A DNA stretch of 52,768 nt from Sphaerochaetaceae bacterium (GTDB lineage: Bacteria; Spirochaetota; Spirochaetia; Sphaerochaetales; Sphaerochaetaceae): contig JAQQAR010000009.1 in NCBI GenBank assembly GCA_028532765.1, forward strand, positions 1 to 52,768. The letters run 5' to 3'. The translations under genes were made by a program, and so were the position numbers. Each line of letters begins with the position of its first letter. Position 1 is the stretch's first letter. Below, one piece after another: positions 28,153 to 35,473 of this stretch. The notes under the pieces were generated by a model, which saw only the letters and a program-made list of their open reading frames with translations, had not been told where the DNA came from and searched no databases.

Positions 28153-28284
28153 TCAGGAAATCTGGCTATCAAGGGCAAATGAACGGAAGAGCAGGAAACT
28201 GAAGGTGGCCACCAAGATGGCAATGACAAGGGCAAATGTGATGGTGATCATCGTTATCTTTCCCTTCAAGGTTTTCAGCCGCAT
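28153..28284 (-). pseudogene. Detached 5' end of the YesM-type kinase gene, ending in an in-frame TGA
   Basis: From ATG at 28284, preceded by GGGAGGAG, 43 codons encode a basic start and one strong membrane helix (TFALVIAILVATFSFLLF). Codon 44 is TGA (28155-28153). The frame then continues without shift into the kinase ORF. This is exactly the signal-anchor helix the 531-codon ORF lacks, so the two parts are one gene (26512-28284, 591 codons including both stop codons) split by a nonsense change, for example from TGG (Trp). A sequencing error or strain polymorphism is the main alternative. Confidence 0.8.
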
Positions 28285-28363
28285 ACAACTCCTCCCACAG
28301 GAGAGTATGAGCTACGCTGGGACGAGGGCGCAACCGGAAACAGGAGAATCTTGGGAATGTTCG

Positions 28364-28424
28364 GAAAAAAGTACAGGTTCAAAGAAAATAGTACAACTTT
28401 TTTTGCAGGTACGGAAGAAAGTAA
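28364..28424 (+). promoter_or_regulatory. Three direct repeats upstream of the sugar-importer operon
   Basis: GAAAAAAGTAC (28364-28374), GAAAATAGTAC (28384-28394) and GAAGAAAGTAA (28414-28424) lie in the same orientation with 20-bp and 30-bp phasing. All would therefore face one side of the helix. They sit in the divergent gap between the kinase gene and the binding-protein gene, about 105-165 bp before its start. This is the layout expected for an AraC-type activator such as the YesN-like regulator nearby. Confidence 0.55.
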
Positions 28425-28528
28425 AGCTTTTGCACATTGAATTGCATGGTATTGTAAACCATTGGGCCATACCCTAAGGCTGAGAGGAAAAGATTCCTCT
28501 GTGTTATGAACCGTAAGGAGGTTTATCC

Positions 28529-29812
28529 ATGAAAAAAGTACTGACGATTTTGCTTGTACTCGCACTACTGACAGGTTCTGTGTTTGCCAATGGAACCAAG
28601 GAGGCAGCCCAGGAGGTAGGAGGGCAGACCACACTCAAATGGGCCCTGTGGGACATCGCTTCCACTACGTATTATGAGCCATTGATCACCGCATACGAGG
28701 CAGCAAACCCCGATGTGAAGATCGAGATGCTCGATCTTGGCTCGGCTGACTTCATGACCATGTTGCAGACCCAGCTTTCTGGTGGAGACTCTTCAATTGA
28801 TATTGTCACCATCAAGGACATTCCTGGTTACAACAACCTGGTGAAGCGCAATTTGCTGATGGATCTCAATCCAATGATCGCCAGCGAAGGTGTTGATCTT
28901 TCCCTCTATGGTGGAACCACTGACCAGATCTCTGTTGACGGGAAGCTTTACGGTATTCCATTCCGCAGTGATTTCTGGATTGTCTACTACAACAAGGAAC
29001 TCTTCGATGATGCTGGTGTTGCCTATCCCTCCAATGATATGACCTTTGCTGAGTTTGACGCGCTTGCCCGTAAGATGACCAGCGGCATGGGCGCAAACAA
29101 GGTGTATGGAGCTCACTATCATACCTGGCGTTCTGCTGTGCAGTTGTTCGGTATCCTAGATGGAAAGAATACCATTGTTGATGGTACCTATGACTTCCTC
29201 GCTCCTTACTATGAGATGGTACTGGCCCAGCAAAGGGATGGAATTGTCCAGGATTATGCAACCTTGAAGACCTCATCCACCCACTACAGTGGTGTGTTCT
29301 ATAACAACAGCGTTGCAATGATGAACATGGGTTCATGGTTTATTGCCACCCTGATCGACCAGATTGCACAGGGCAAGACTGAATGCTCTGAGTGGGGTTT
29401 GGTCAAGTATCCCCATGCAGAGGGCGTTGCTCCTGGAACCACCCTTGGAACCATTACCAGCATTGGCGTAAGCAATGCTTCCAAGAAGAAAGATGCTGCA
29501 TTTGATTTTGTGAAGTTCGTAACCGGTCCTGAAGGTGCCCAGATAATTGCAAAGACCGGAACCATTCCTGCAATCAAAGATGATAGCGTTATCGAGATCA
29601 TCGCTTCCAAGCCTGGATTCCCAACCGATCAGGCAACACGTGATGCACTTCAGGTGCACAAGACCTATCTTGAGATGCCTTTGCATGAGAAGTCTGCAGA
29701 GATCGAGGTGGTGTTGAATCAGGTACATGATGAAATCATGACCAACAACATCAGTGTCGATGGCGGTATCAAGAAGATGAATGAGCAAATCCAGAAGATT
29801 CTGGGAAAATAG
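28529..29812 (+). CDS. Extracellular sugar-binding protein (family 1) of an ABC importer
   Basis: This periplasmic receptor of 427 residues captures oligosaccharides for the permeases downstream. A signal peptide (KK, hydrophobic core, cleavage after GSVFA) is followed by NGTKEA. There is no lipobox Cys, so it is probably soluble in the periplasm. Family 1 features are the LKWALWD start, YEAANPDVKIEM, FMTMLQTQLSGGDSSIDIVTI, DGKLYGIPF and YYNKELF. The start ATG 28529 has a strong AAGGAGG. It is the first gene of the + strand operon. A 13-bp hairpin directly after the stop may keep its mRNA more abundant than the permease mRNA. Confidence 0.93.
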   Translation: MKKVLTILLVLALLTGSVFANGTKEAAQEVGGQTTLKWALWDIASTTYYEPLITAYEAANPDVKIEMLDLGSADFMTMLQTQLSGGDSSIDIVTIKDIPGYNNLVKRNLLMDLNPMIASEGVDLSLYGGTTDQISVDGKLYGIPFRSDFWIVYYNKELFDDAGVAYPSNDMTFAEFDALARKMTSGMGANKVYGAHYHTWRSAVQLFGILDGKNTIVDGTYDFLAPYYEMVLAQQRDGIVQDYATLKTSSTHYSGVFYNNSVAMMNMGSWFIATLIDQIAQGKTECSEWGLVKYPHAEGVAPGTTLGTITSIGVSNASKKKDAAFDFVKFVTGPEGAQIIAKTGTIPAIKDDSVIEIIASKPGFPTDQATRDALQVHKTYLEMPLHEKSAEIEVVLNQVHDEIMTNNISVDGGIKKMNEQIQKILGK

Positions 29813-29825
29813 TTCTCCTTTTTTC

Positions 29826-29853
29826 GGTACAGGGGATGTTCATCCCCTGTGCC
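29826..29853 (+). repeat. Intercistronic hairpin between binding-protein and permease genes
   Basis: GGTACAGGGGATG (29826-29838) pairs with CATCCCCTGTGCC (29841-29853) across two bases; 12 pairs are Watson-Crick and one is a T-G wobble. There is no following T-run, so full termination is unlikely. The position right after the binding-protein gene is typical of hairpins that stabilise the upstream mRNA or attenuate the permease genes. Confidence 0.75.
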
Positions 29854-29878
29854 ACATTCCAGAGCCGAGGATGGTTTC

Positions 29879-30757
29879 ATGCCCTCAAAAAAAGCAACGT
29901 TAAAAAAACAGTTGGTGGCGTATAGTTTCATTGCACCCAACTTCATTGGGTTTGCCGTGTTTACCATGGTCCCCATCATATTTGCATTTGCACTTGCCTT
30001 CCTGCATTGGGATGGTTCAAATCCCATCACCTGGGCGGGATTAGGCAATTTTATTGATCTGTTTGACGATGATCAGTTCAAGGCTGCCTTGAAAAATACC
30101 ATTGTCTATACAGCAGGGACGGTTCCCCTTACCTTGGTCGCAAGTCTGTTTCTTGCGGTCATTCTCAATCAGGGATTCAAAGCCCGCAATTTCTTTAGGA
30201 CAGTGAGTTTTTTTCCCTATGTAGCTTCCTTGGTTGCCGTTGCGGCAGTCTGGAATATGATCTTCAACCCATCCAAGGGCCCTGTCAATATGTTGCTCTA
30301 TACATTGGGTTTTGAGTCGGTACCCGGATGGGCAGCCGACAAGGATTGGGCGATGATCACCATCGTTTTCTTCAGTGTCTGGAAATACATGGGCTATTAT
30401 ATGATTATTTATCTTGCTGGTTTACAAGGAATAAACCCTGAGCTCTATGAAGCAGCAAGCCTCGATGGAACCAATGCATGGCAACGATTCCGCTATGTTA
30501 CCATTCCTCAGCTTAGTGGTGTTTCCTTCTTTGTAATGGTCATGCTTACCATTCAGTGCTTCAAGGTATATGACATTGTGTACATGGTTACCCAGGGAGG
30601 CCCGGGTACTGCTACCTTGGTACTCGTTTACGATATTTATAACAAAGCCTTCATCAGTTGGAATCTTGGTTCTGCAAGCGCAGTTGCCATGGTGCTCTTT
30701 ATCCTGGTTCTCGCCGTTACATTGGTTCAGTTCAACGGTGAGAAGCGGATGCATTAG
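29879..30757 (+). CDS. Sugar ABC importer permease 1 (MalF/UgpA type)
   Basis: This inner-membrane permease of 292 residues has about six helices and the CUT1 EAA loop LYEAASLDGTNAWQRFRYVTIPQLS, which docks to the ATPase. The N-terminal helix SFIAPNFIGFAVFTMVPIIFAFALAF and the GLGNFIDLFDD segment are family marks. In-frame GTG 29849 lies within the preceding hairpin; ATG 29879 is preferred because GAGG stands eight bases upstream. The second permease gene follows after 9 bp, with its ribosome site overlapping this stop codon. Confidence 0.92.
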   Translation: MPSKKATLKKQLVAYSFIAPNFIGFAVFTMVPIIFAFALAFLHWDGSNPITWAGLGNFIDLFDDDQFKAALKNTIVYTAGTVPLTLVASLFLAVILNQGFKARNFFRTVSFFPYVASLVAVAAVWNMIFNPSKGPVNMLLYTLGFESVPGWAADKDWAMITIVFFSVWKYMGYYMIIYLAGLQGINPELYEAASLDGTNAWQRFRYVTIPQLSGVSFFVMVMLTIQCFKVYDIVYMVTQGGPGTATLVLVYDIYNKAFISWNLGSASAVAMVLFILVLAVTLVQFNGEKRMH

Positions 30758-30766
30758 GAGGACGCC

Positions 30767-31603
30767 ATGCAAGTTAGAACCAGAAAAACCACCAAATCCA
30801 CCATTGCAGTTTATCTCTTGCTTATCCTCTCAGCGCTGGTGATGTTGTTGCCCTTTGCCTGGATGCTCAGCGCATCGCTTAAGCTCGACAAGGATGTGTT
30901 TTCTTTTCCAATTCAGTGGATCCCCTCTGAGCCGCGATGGGAAAACTATGCAGAAATCTGGACAACCATCCCCTTGGGGTTGTTTATCAGGAATACAGCC
31001 AAGCTGACCGTTATTGTGACATTTCTCCAACTTTTAACCTCTTCGTTTGCTGCCTATGCGTTTGCGAAGTTGCAGTTCAAAGGAAGAAATCTCCTGTTTC
31101 TCGGGTATGTAGCTACCATTGCCATGCCTTGGCATGTGTATATGGTTCCTCAGTTCATCATGATGCGCTCCTTCGGACTGAACAACACCCACCTGGCAAT
31201 TATCTTTCTTCAGGCATTCAGTGCTTTTGGGGTGTTCTTGATGAAACAGTTCTACATGAGTGTTCCCGATGAGCTGTGTGAGGCAGCAAGAATCGATGGG
31301 ATGAGTGAGTACAGTATCTGGTGGAAGATCATGCTGCCACTTTCAAAGCCTGCACTCTCCACCTTGACGATCTTCACATTTGTAAACACATGGAATGACT
31401 TCCTCGGTCCTTTGCTCTATCTTACTCGGACCGAGCTGAAGACCATCCAGATTGGACTGAGAATGTTCATAAGCCAGTACTCCAGTGAGTACGGCTTGAT
31501 CATGGCAGCCAGCGTGGTTGCCTTGGTTCCGGTAGTCATTGTCTTTCTCTCCCTGCAAAAGTTCTTTGTCCAGGGAGTGGCCACTGCGGGGCTGAAGGGG
31601 TAG
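30767..31603 (+). CDS. Sugar ABC importer permease 2 (MalG/UgpE type)
   Basis: This is the partner permease, 278 residues with six helices. The EAA loop is ELCEAARIDGMSEYSIWWKIMLPLSKPAL, and the N-terminal part contains MLLPFAWMLSASLKLDKDVFSFPIQWIPSEP, both typical of CUT1 MalG-like proteins. The start is ATG 30767 after TAGGAGGA. With the binding protein and the MalK-type ATPase at 21519-22616 it makes a complete importer for oligosaccharides, here probably unsaturated or uronate-containing ones, judging by the enzymes encoded next. Confidence 0.92.
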   Translation: MQVRTRKTTKSTIAVYLLLILSALVMLLPFAWMLSASLKLDKDVFSFPIQWIPSEPRWENYAEIWTTIPLGLFIRNTAKLTVIVTFLQLLTSSFAAYAFAKLQFKGRNLLFLGYVATIAMPWHVYMVPQFIMMRSFGLNNTHLAIIFLQAFSAFGVFLMKQFYMSVPDELCEAARIDGMSEYSIWWKIMLPLSKPALSTLTIFTFVNTWNDFLGPLLYLTRTELKTIQIGLRMFISQYSSEYGLIMAASVVALVPVVIVFLSLQKFFVQGVATAGLKG

Positions 31604-31605
31604 GT

Positions 31606-32751
31606 ATGCAAGAAATAACGCAGGAAGCCGTTCAGCGTGCATTGGATGAGGCCGTTTCGCAGGTGAGGCGGAATCTCCCTGTGTTCACCTATCGCTGCCA
31701 GAACCACTCGTCAGTGAAAAACTTCTATCATCCCTGTGATAATACTCAGTGGACCTGTGGATTCTGGCCGGGAGAGGTATGCCTCGCTTGGGAGCATACC
31801 AAGGATCCCGTGTTTCTTCATGCTACAAGCATCCTCTCTGAGAGTTTTCTCCACCGTATTGAGAACAAGATTGAGGTCGACCATCATGACATGGGTTTCC
31901 TCTATACTCCAAGCTGTGTCTCTTTATACAAGCTGGATGGAAATGAACGTGCAAAGCGAGCTGCATTGTTAGCTGCAGACCAGTTGCTGACCCGGTTTCA
32001 GGACAAAGGATCATTCCTGCAAGCATGGGGAGCCATGGATGAGAAGGAGAATTACCGTTTCATTATCGACTGTTTGATGAATCTTCCCTTGCTCTACTGG
32101 GCAAGCGAGGTAACGGGGGATGAAAAATATCGCACAATTGCTCTTCGCCACACAGATACCTGTCTCAAATACTCATTCCGCGATGATGGCTCCACCTTCC
32201 ATACCTTTTTTATGGATCCTGAAAGGGGAGGTCCTCTTAGGGGTGAGACCTGTCAGGGCTTCCGCTATGATTCCTTCTGGGCACGGGGGCAGGCATGGGC
32301 TCTCTATGGTCTTGCGCTCAGCTATCGGTACACGAGGGATGAGCGCTGTCTCTCCCAGTTTTCCAAGAGCGCCGAGTTTTTTCTTTCCAAACTCCCCGAG
32401 GACTCGGTTCCCTACTGGGACCTGATATTCACCGAAGGGAATGAACCACGAGATTCCTCCAGTGCGTCCATTTCTGCGTGCGGTTTCCTGGAAATGGCCG
32501 ATCTCCTTGATGATACGCAAGCTGATCTGTATCGATCTTGGGCGAAGAAGCTCATGCTAAGCCTCTATGAATCCTATAGGGTAACAGACCCTTCCCATTC
32601 CAACGGATTGGTCCTTCACGGAACCTACTCCAAGAAGAGTCCCTATAATACATGCACCCCTGAAGGGGTTGATGAATGCGTCTCATGGGGTGATTATTTC
32701 TATATGGAAGCCCTGATGCGACTTAGTGGTAGTTGGACTACCTACTGGTAA
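31606..32751 (+). CDS. GH88 unsaturated glucuronyl hydrolase
   Basis: GH88 enzymes hydrolyse the delta-4,5-unsaturated uronic acid that lyases leave at the non-reducing end of cut glycosaminoglycans. The 381-residue protein is a predicted (alpha/alpha)6 barrel. The two catalytic-type aspartates are visible: D95 in VDHHDMGF and D155 in RFIIDCLMN. TWTCGFWPGE-like (QWTCGFWPGE) and FWARGQAW blocks are also characteristic. GH105 is a related alternative, but the HHD motif fits GH88 better. No signal peptide is present, so it acts in the cytoplasm. It starts 2 bp after the permease stop. Confidence 0.88.
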   Translation: MQEITQEAVQRALDEAVSQVRRNLPVFTYRCQNHSSVKNFYHPCDNTQWTCGFWPGEVCLAWEHTKDPVFLHATSILSESFLHRIENKIEVDHHDMGFLYTPSCVSLYKLDGNERAKRAALLAADQLLTRFQDKGSFLQAWGAMDEKENYRFIIDCLMNLPLLYWASEVTGDEKYRTIALRHTDTCLKYSFRDDGSTFHTFFMDPERGGPLRGETCQGFRYDSFWARGQAWALYGLALSYRYTRDERCLSQFSKSAEFFLSKLPEDSVPYWDLIFTEGNEPRDSSSASISACGFLEMADLLDDTQADLYRSWAKKLMLSLYESYRVTDPSHSNGLVLHGTYSKKSPYNTCTPEGVDECVSWGDYFYMEALMRLSGSWTTYW

Positions 32752-32760
32752 GGGGAGTAT

Positions 32761-34746
32761 ATGAAGAAAGATACGTATTTCTCCAATTGGAGAATCTGCT
32801 TCTTGGATGATCCAAAGCAGGTTGCAGCTTACCTTTGGCAGCACGAGAAAGAAGAAGCGGAGATAATAATTGCTACAGCCGAAGAGATTGTGCAACAGTC
32901 GTTTCTGTTCAATCAACGGTGGGATATGGAACGTACCAGTGAGCCGGTTGTATTCCCCCACGATATAGACTGGTTGTATCAACCATCCGATGATAGTGAG
33001 TGGGTCTATGCATTCAACAGGATGCGGTTCTGGATTACGCTGGGCCAAGCCTATGCACTTACCAGTAATGAGCAGTATGCAGAGGCCTTTGCTTCCCAGC
33101 TCTGTCACTGGGTGAAGAATGTCAGGCGTTCTGACCCAAAGAGCCAGAAGGCGTGGCGATCCATCGAGGCTGGGCTACGTATGGAGTACTGGATTAAAGC
33201 GATGCAGTACTTCAAGGAAAGCCCATCAATAACAGAATCGGTACTTGAAACATTCCTCTCCTCGATAGCTGACCATGCGGAATTTCTCTATTCCGTATGG
33301 GACAGCTATCATCTTATGAGCAATTGGGGTGTTCTGGAGAACCATGGGTTGTTTCTTGCTTCCCTCGCTCTCCAGAAGAGTGAGATCAGCGAAACCTATT
33401 GCAAGGAAGCAATCAGGAGGTTGGCTCGGGAGATCGAGATACAGGTATATGATGATGGAATGCAGTGGGAACAGTCCCCCATGTACCATAATGAGGTTCT
33501 GCACTGCTATCTGGATGTGGTAATCCTGGCCAGACGGCTTCACATACCCCTTCCTGAGGTGATCAAAGAGAAAACCTATAAGATGTGCAAGGCCTCCCTC
33601 GCATGGCAGAAACCCGACGGAACGGAGCCCTGCATGGGGGACAGTGATGCGATCGACCAAAGGGACCTGATCACCAAGGCAGCCTATTTCTATCAGGATG
33701 GAGAGCTGAAGAAGGGCGGGTACCTCCATCTCAATTTTGATACCATCTGGGATCTCGGTTTCAGGGCGGTGAAATGCTACGATCAACTACCCAGTCTCCC
33801 CACCTCTCAATGCCTCTTTGTATTGCACGAGAGTGGAAATGCCATCTACAAGGAAGAAGGAACTTATCTTCGCTTTCACTGTGGAACTCTGGGCGCTGGT
33901 CATGGGCATAGTGACAAGTTGCATTTCGACCTCTATGCAAACGGGGAGGATCTTCTGGTTGATGCCGGCCGGTACACCTATGTCCCAAAGTCTGAGAGAT
34001 ATGAGTTCAAGGACAGTAGTGCCCATAACACCACAACAGTAGATAATAAGAACTTCACCGTATGCAAGGACAGTTGGGAGTGCTCCAAGCTAAGCGCACC
34101 CATAGGATTCCGCACGGCCCAGAAAAATGGGTATATTGCTTTCCAAGGCTCGCACCAAGGGTATCTGGATGTCGGGGTGCTTCCACGTAGGACGATCGTG
34201 GTATTGGAGAAAACCCTTATCCTGATCTGTGATGAGTTTTTATCCCAGGAACACCATAGGTATCAAAGCTATTTGCACTTCAATGACAAGGGAAAGGTAC
34301 GGTTGCAAGAGCCTGGAGCAGTATATCAGAGTGCCCAGAATGCCATGCACATCCATACTCTCTCAAGTGGAGGGGTCACCCAGTATCTTAAGAGTACCAG
34401 GCTCTCTCGTCACTACAATGAGCTGTTCGACAACAAGACCTTGGTCAGTGAGGTGGAGAGTGATGGCTTTGCATCATTGTTTACCTTGGTTTCAATCAAT
34501 GAGGATGCCGTTTTCAAGAAGGAGCGGGTACTCTCCAATTTCAAGAAGATCAGGTTCCCTGACTCACTGATCGAAGCTGTCACTATCAAGAAGGGAGACG
34601 ATGCTTATACGATAGTATTGAGTCACCAGGAGTGGGCAAGCCCTACTGATACCTTCAACGCAGACGGATGCACAGGCTTTGGTTCCTTGGTGGTATTTGA
34701 CCGCGGGAAGGGGGAGACGGAGATTGGAGCGCGACTATTCACCTAG
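32761..34746 (+). CDS. Second heparinase II/III-like polysaccharide lyase
   Basis: This 661-residue lyase has the full heparinase layout. The N-terminal helical toroid holds WRSIEAGLRMEYW, SNWGVLENHGLF (family Asn/Glu/His cluster, about 188-199) and QWEQSPMYHNEVL (candidate catalytic Tyr). The beta-sandwich domain holds GHGHSDKLHFDLYANGEDLLVDAGRYTY (candidate catalytic His) and SSAHNTTTVD. No signal peptide is present. It closes the + strand operon, 9 bp after the GH88 gene. Compared with the lyase at 23148-24929 it is longer and closer to the classical heparinase III pattern. The pair may cut different linkages or chain positions of the same glycan. Confidence 0.87.
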   Translation: MKKDTYFSNWRICFLDDPKQVAAYLWQHEKEEAEIIIATAEEIVQQSFLFNQRWDMERTSEPVVFPHDIDWLYQPSDDSEWVYAFNRMRFWITLGQAYALTSNEQYAEAFASQLCHWVKNVRRSDPKSQKAWRSIEAGLRMEYWIKAMQYFKESPSITESVLETFLSSIADHAEFLYSVWDSYHLMSNWGVLENHGLFLASLALQKSEISETYCKEAIRRLAREIEIQVYDDGMQWEQSPMYHNEVLHCYLDVVILARRLHIPLPEVIKEKTYKMCKASLAWQKPDGTEPCMGDSDAIDQRDLITKAAYFYQDGELKKGGYLHLNFDTIWDLGFRAVKCYDQLPSLPTSQCLFVLHESGNAIYKEEGTYLRFHCGTLGAGHGHSDKLHFDLYANGEDLLVDAGRYTYVPKSERYEFKDSSAHNTTTVDNKNFTVCKDSWECSKLSAPIGFRTAQKNGYIAFQGSHQGYLDVGVLPRRTIVVLEKTLILICDEFLSQEHHRYQSYLHFNDKGKVRLQEPGAVYQSAQNAMHIHTLSSGGVTQYLKSTRLSRHYNELFDNKTLVSEVESDGFASLFTLVSINEDAVFKKERVLSNFKKIRFPDSLIEAVTIKKGDDAYTIVLSHQEWASPTDTFNADGCTGFGSLVVFDRGKGETEIGARLFT

Positions 34747-34769
34747 AATCATATTCTGAGGAATAGTTG

Positions 34770-34798
34770 TTTACATCCTCTGCCTATTTTGCTATTAT
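34770..34798 (+). promoter_or_regulatory. Promoter of tRNA-Gly
   Basis: TTTACA (34770-34775) and TATTAT (34793-34798) are 17 bp apart and end 12 bp before the mature tRNA 5' end. Each hexamer differs from consensus at one position. Confidence 0.7.
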
Positions 34799-34810
34799 CC
34801 AATGGCAGAT

Positions 34811-34882
34811 GCGCCAGTAGCACAATGGTTAGTGCTCGTGCTTCCCAAGCATGAGACGAGGGTTCGATTCCCTTCTGGCGCT
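34811..34882 (+). tRNA. tRNA-Gly (anticodon CCC)
   Basis: A full cloverleaf can be drawn: acceptor GCGCCAG/CTGGCGC (7 bp), D stem GCAC/GTGC, anticodon stem CGTGC/GCATG around loop TTCCCAA, and T stem GAGGG/CCCTT around TTCGATT, with discriminator T. Anticodon CCC reads GGG. CCA is not encoded. It has its own promoter and terminator. Confidence 0.95.
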
Positions 34883-34887
34883 CTTTT

Positions 34888-34916
34888 CCCCCTTGGTCAT
34901 TGACTGAGGGGGTTTT
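34888..34916 (+). terminator. Terminator of tRNA-Gly
   Basis: CCCCCTTGGTC and GACTGAGGGGG form an 11-bp stem with two G-U pairs and an ATT loop (34888-34912). TTTT follows at once, with a further T-rich stretch. Confidence 0.88.
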
Positions 34917-34985
34917 GCTTTATTTGAGGAATTGTGAGATTACCCCAGGGATGTATCAATCGTATCTGTTAATGAATTGAATAAG

Positions 34986-35012
34986 ATTCGGCAATTATAG
35001 AATATGCCGAAT
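34986..35012. repeat. Inverted repeat at the left edge of the TcmP island
   Basis: ATTCGGCA (34986-34993) and TGCCGAAT (35005-35012) are perfect inverted arms around an 11-bp AT-rich spacer. It ends 13 bp before the left 87-bp direct repeat. It may be a protein-binding site, a recombination site or a hairpin; nothing distinguishes these. Confidence 0.45.
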
Positions 35013-35025
35013 TCTATTTAATTGT

Positions 35026-35112
35026 TTGAGGCTGAAAGAAGACCGGGCAGCAAGTCCGGCCTTCCAAATGAGCACATATGTTGATGGTTTGTCTTTCTTG
35101 TAGACTACAATA
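35026..35112 (+). repeat. Left copy of the 87-bp direct repeat (decayed encapsulin 3' end)
   Basis: Aligns base for base, without gaps, to 37625-37711 with 7 mismatches in 87 positions. On the - strand it contains the last codons of the encapsulin gene (VVYK) and its terminator hairpin. Here the stop TAA has become AAA, and one pair of the hairpin stem is lost. No other encapsulin sequence adjoins it, so it is a detached fragment that marks the left boundary of the inserted AT-rich segment. Confidence 0.85.
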
Positions 35113-35473
35113 CCGCCAAGCAAAGTTACAACGAGAAATAGTAACCGACTTCATTATCTATATGATAATTGAGATTATTATCACCAATCGCGATATTTTG
35201 CGATATTTTATAAAATTTTCTTTATTTCTCAATACTATTAGCTATATAATAAAGCTATCGGAATATCTTTTGAACAAGGAATGATGAACATGAAACCTGA
35301 TGAGGCCTCAATGCATGCATCCATGAATCTGTGGCATTGTAAGTGTCAATATAGGGACTAGGGAAAGGAGATGGCAGAGAGATCAAGACAAAATTAGAAC
35401 TTGTTGGTCAGATTATATATTAATAGTGAAAAAGTTTACAGAGAAGTTTTAATCGATGGAGGGCTGAATTCTG
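35113..35473. other. AT-rich leader region of the TcmP gene pair
   Basis: About 360 bp of strongly AT-rich DNA with no convincing gene. A perfect TATAAT (35245-35250) is the best -10 candidate, but no good -35 stands 17 bp before it. That would give a leader of roughly 215 nt ahead of the TcmP gene. A 23-codon frame from ATG 35290, preceded by AAGGA, ends at 35361. It may be a leader peptide, a remnant or chance. Confidence 0.4.

Noticed and set aside
35078..35284. 68-codon frame in the AT-rich leader of the TcmP pair
   Set aside because: Its start lies inside the duplicated encapsulin end, no ribosome site precedes it, and the Ile-rich translation looks like AT-rich noise.
35290..35361. 23-codon frame with AAGGA upstream, ending WHCKCQYRD, before tcmP
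   Set aside because: It could be a leader peptide or a remnant, but it is too short to distinguish from chance without conservation data.
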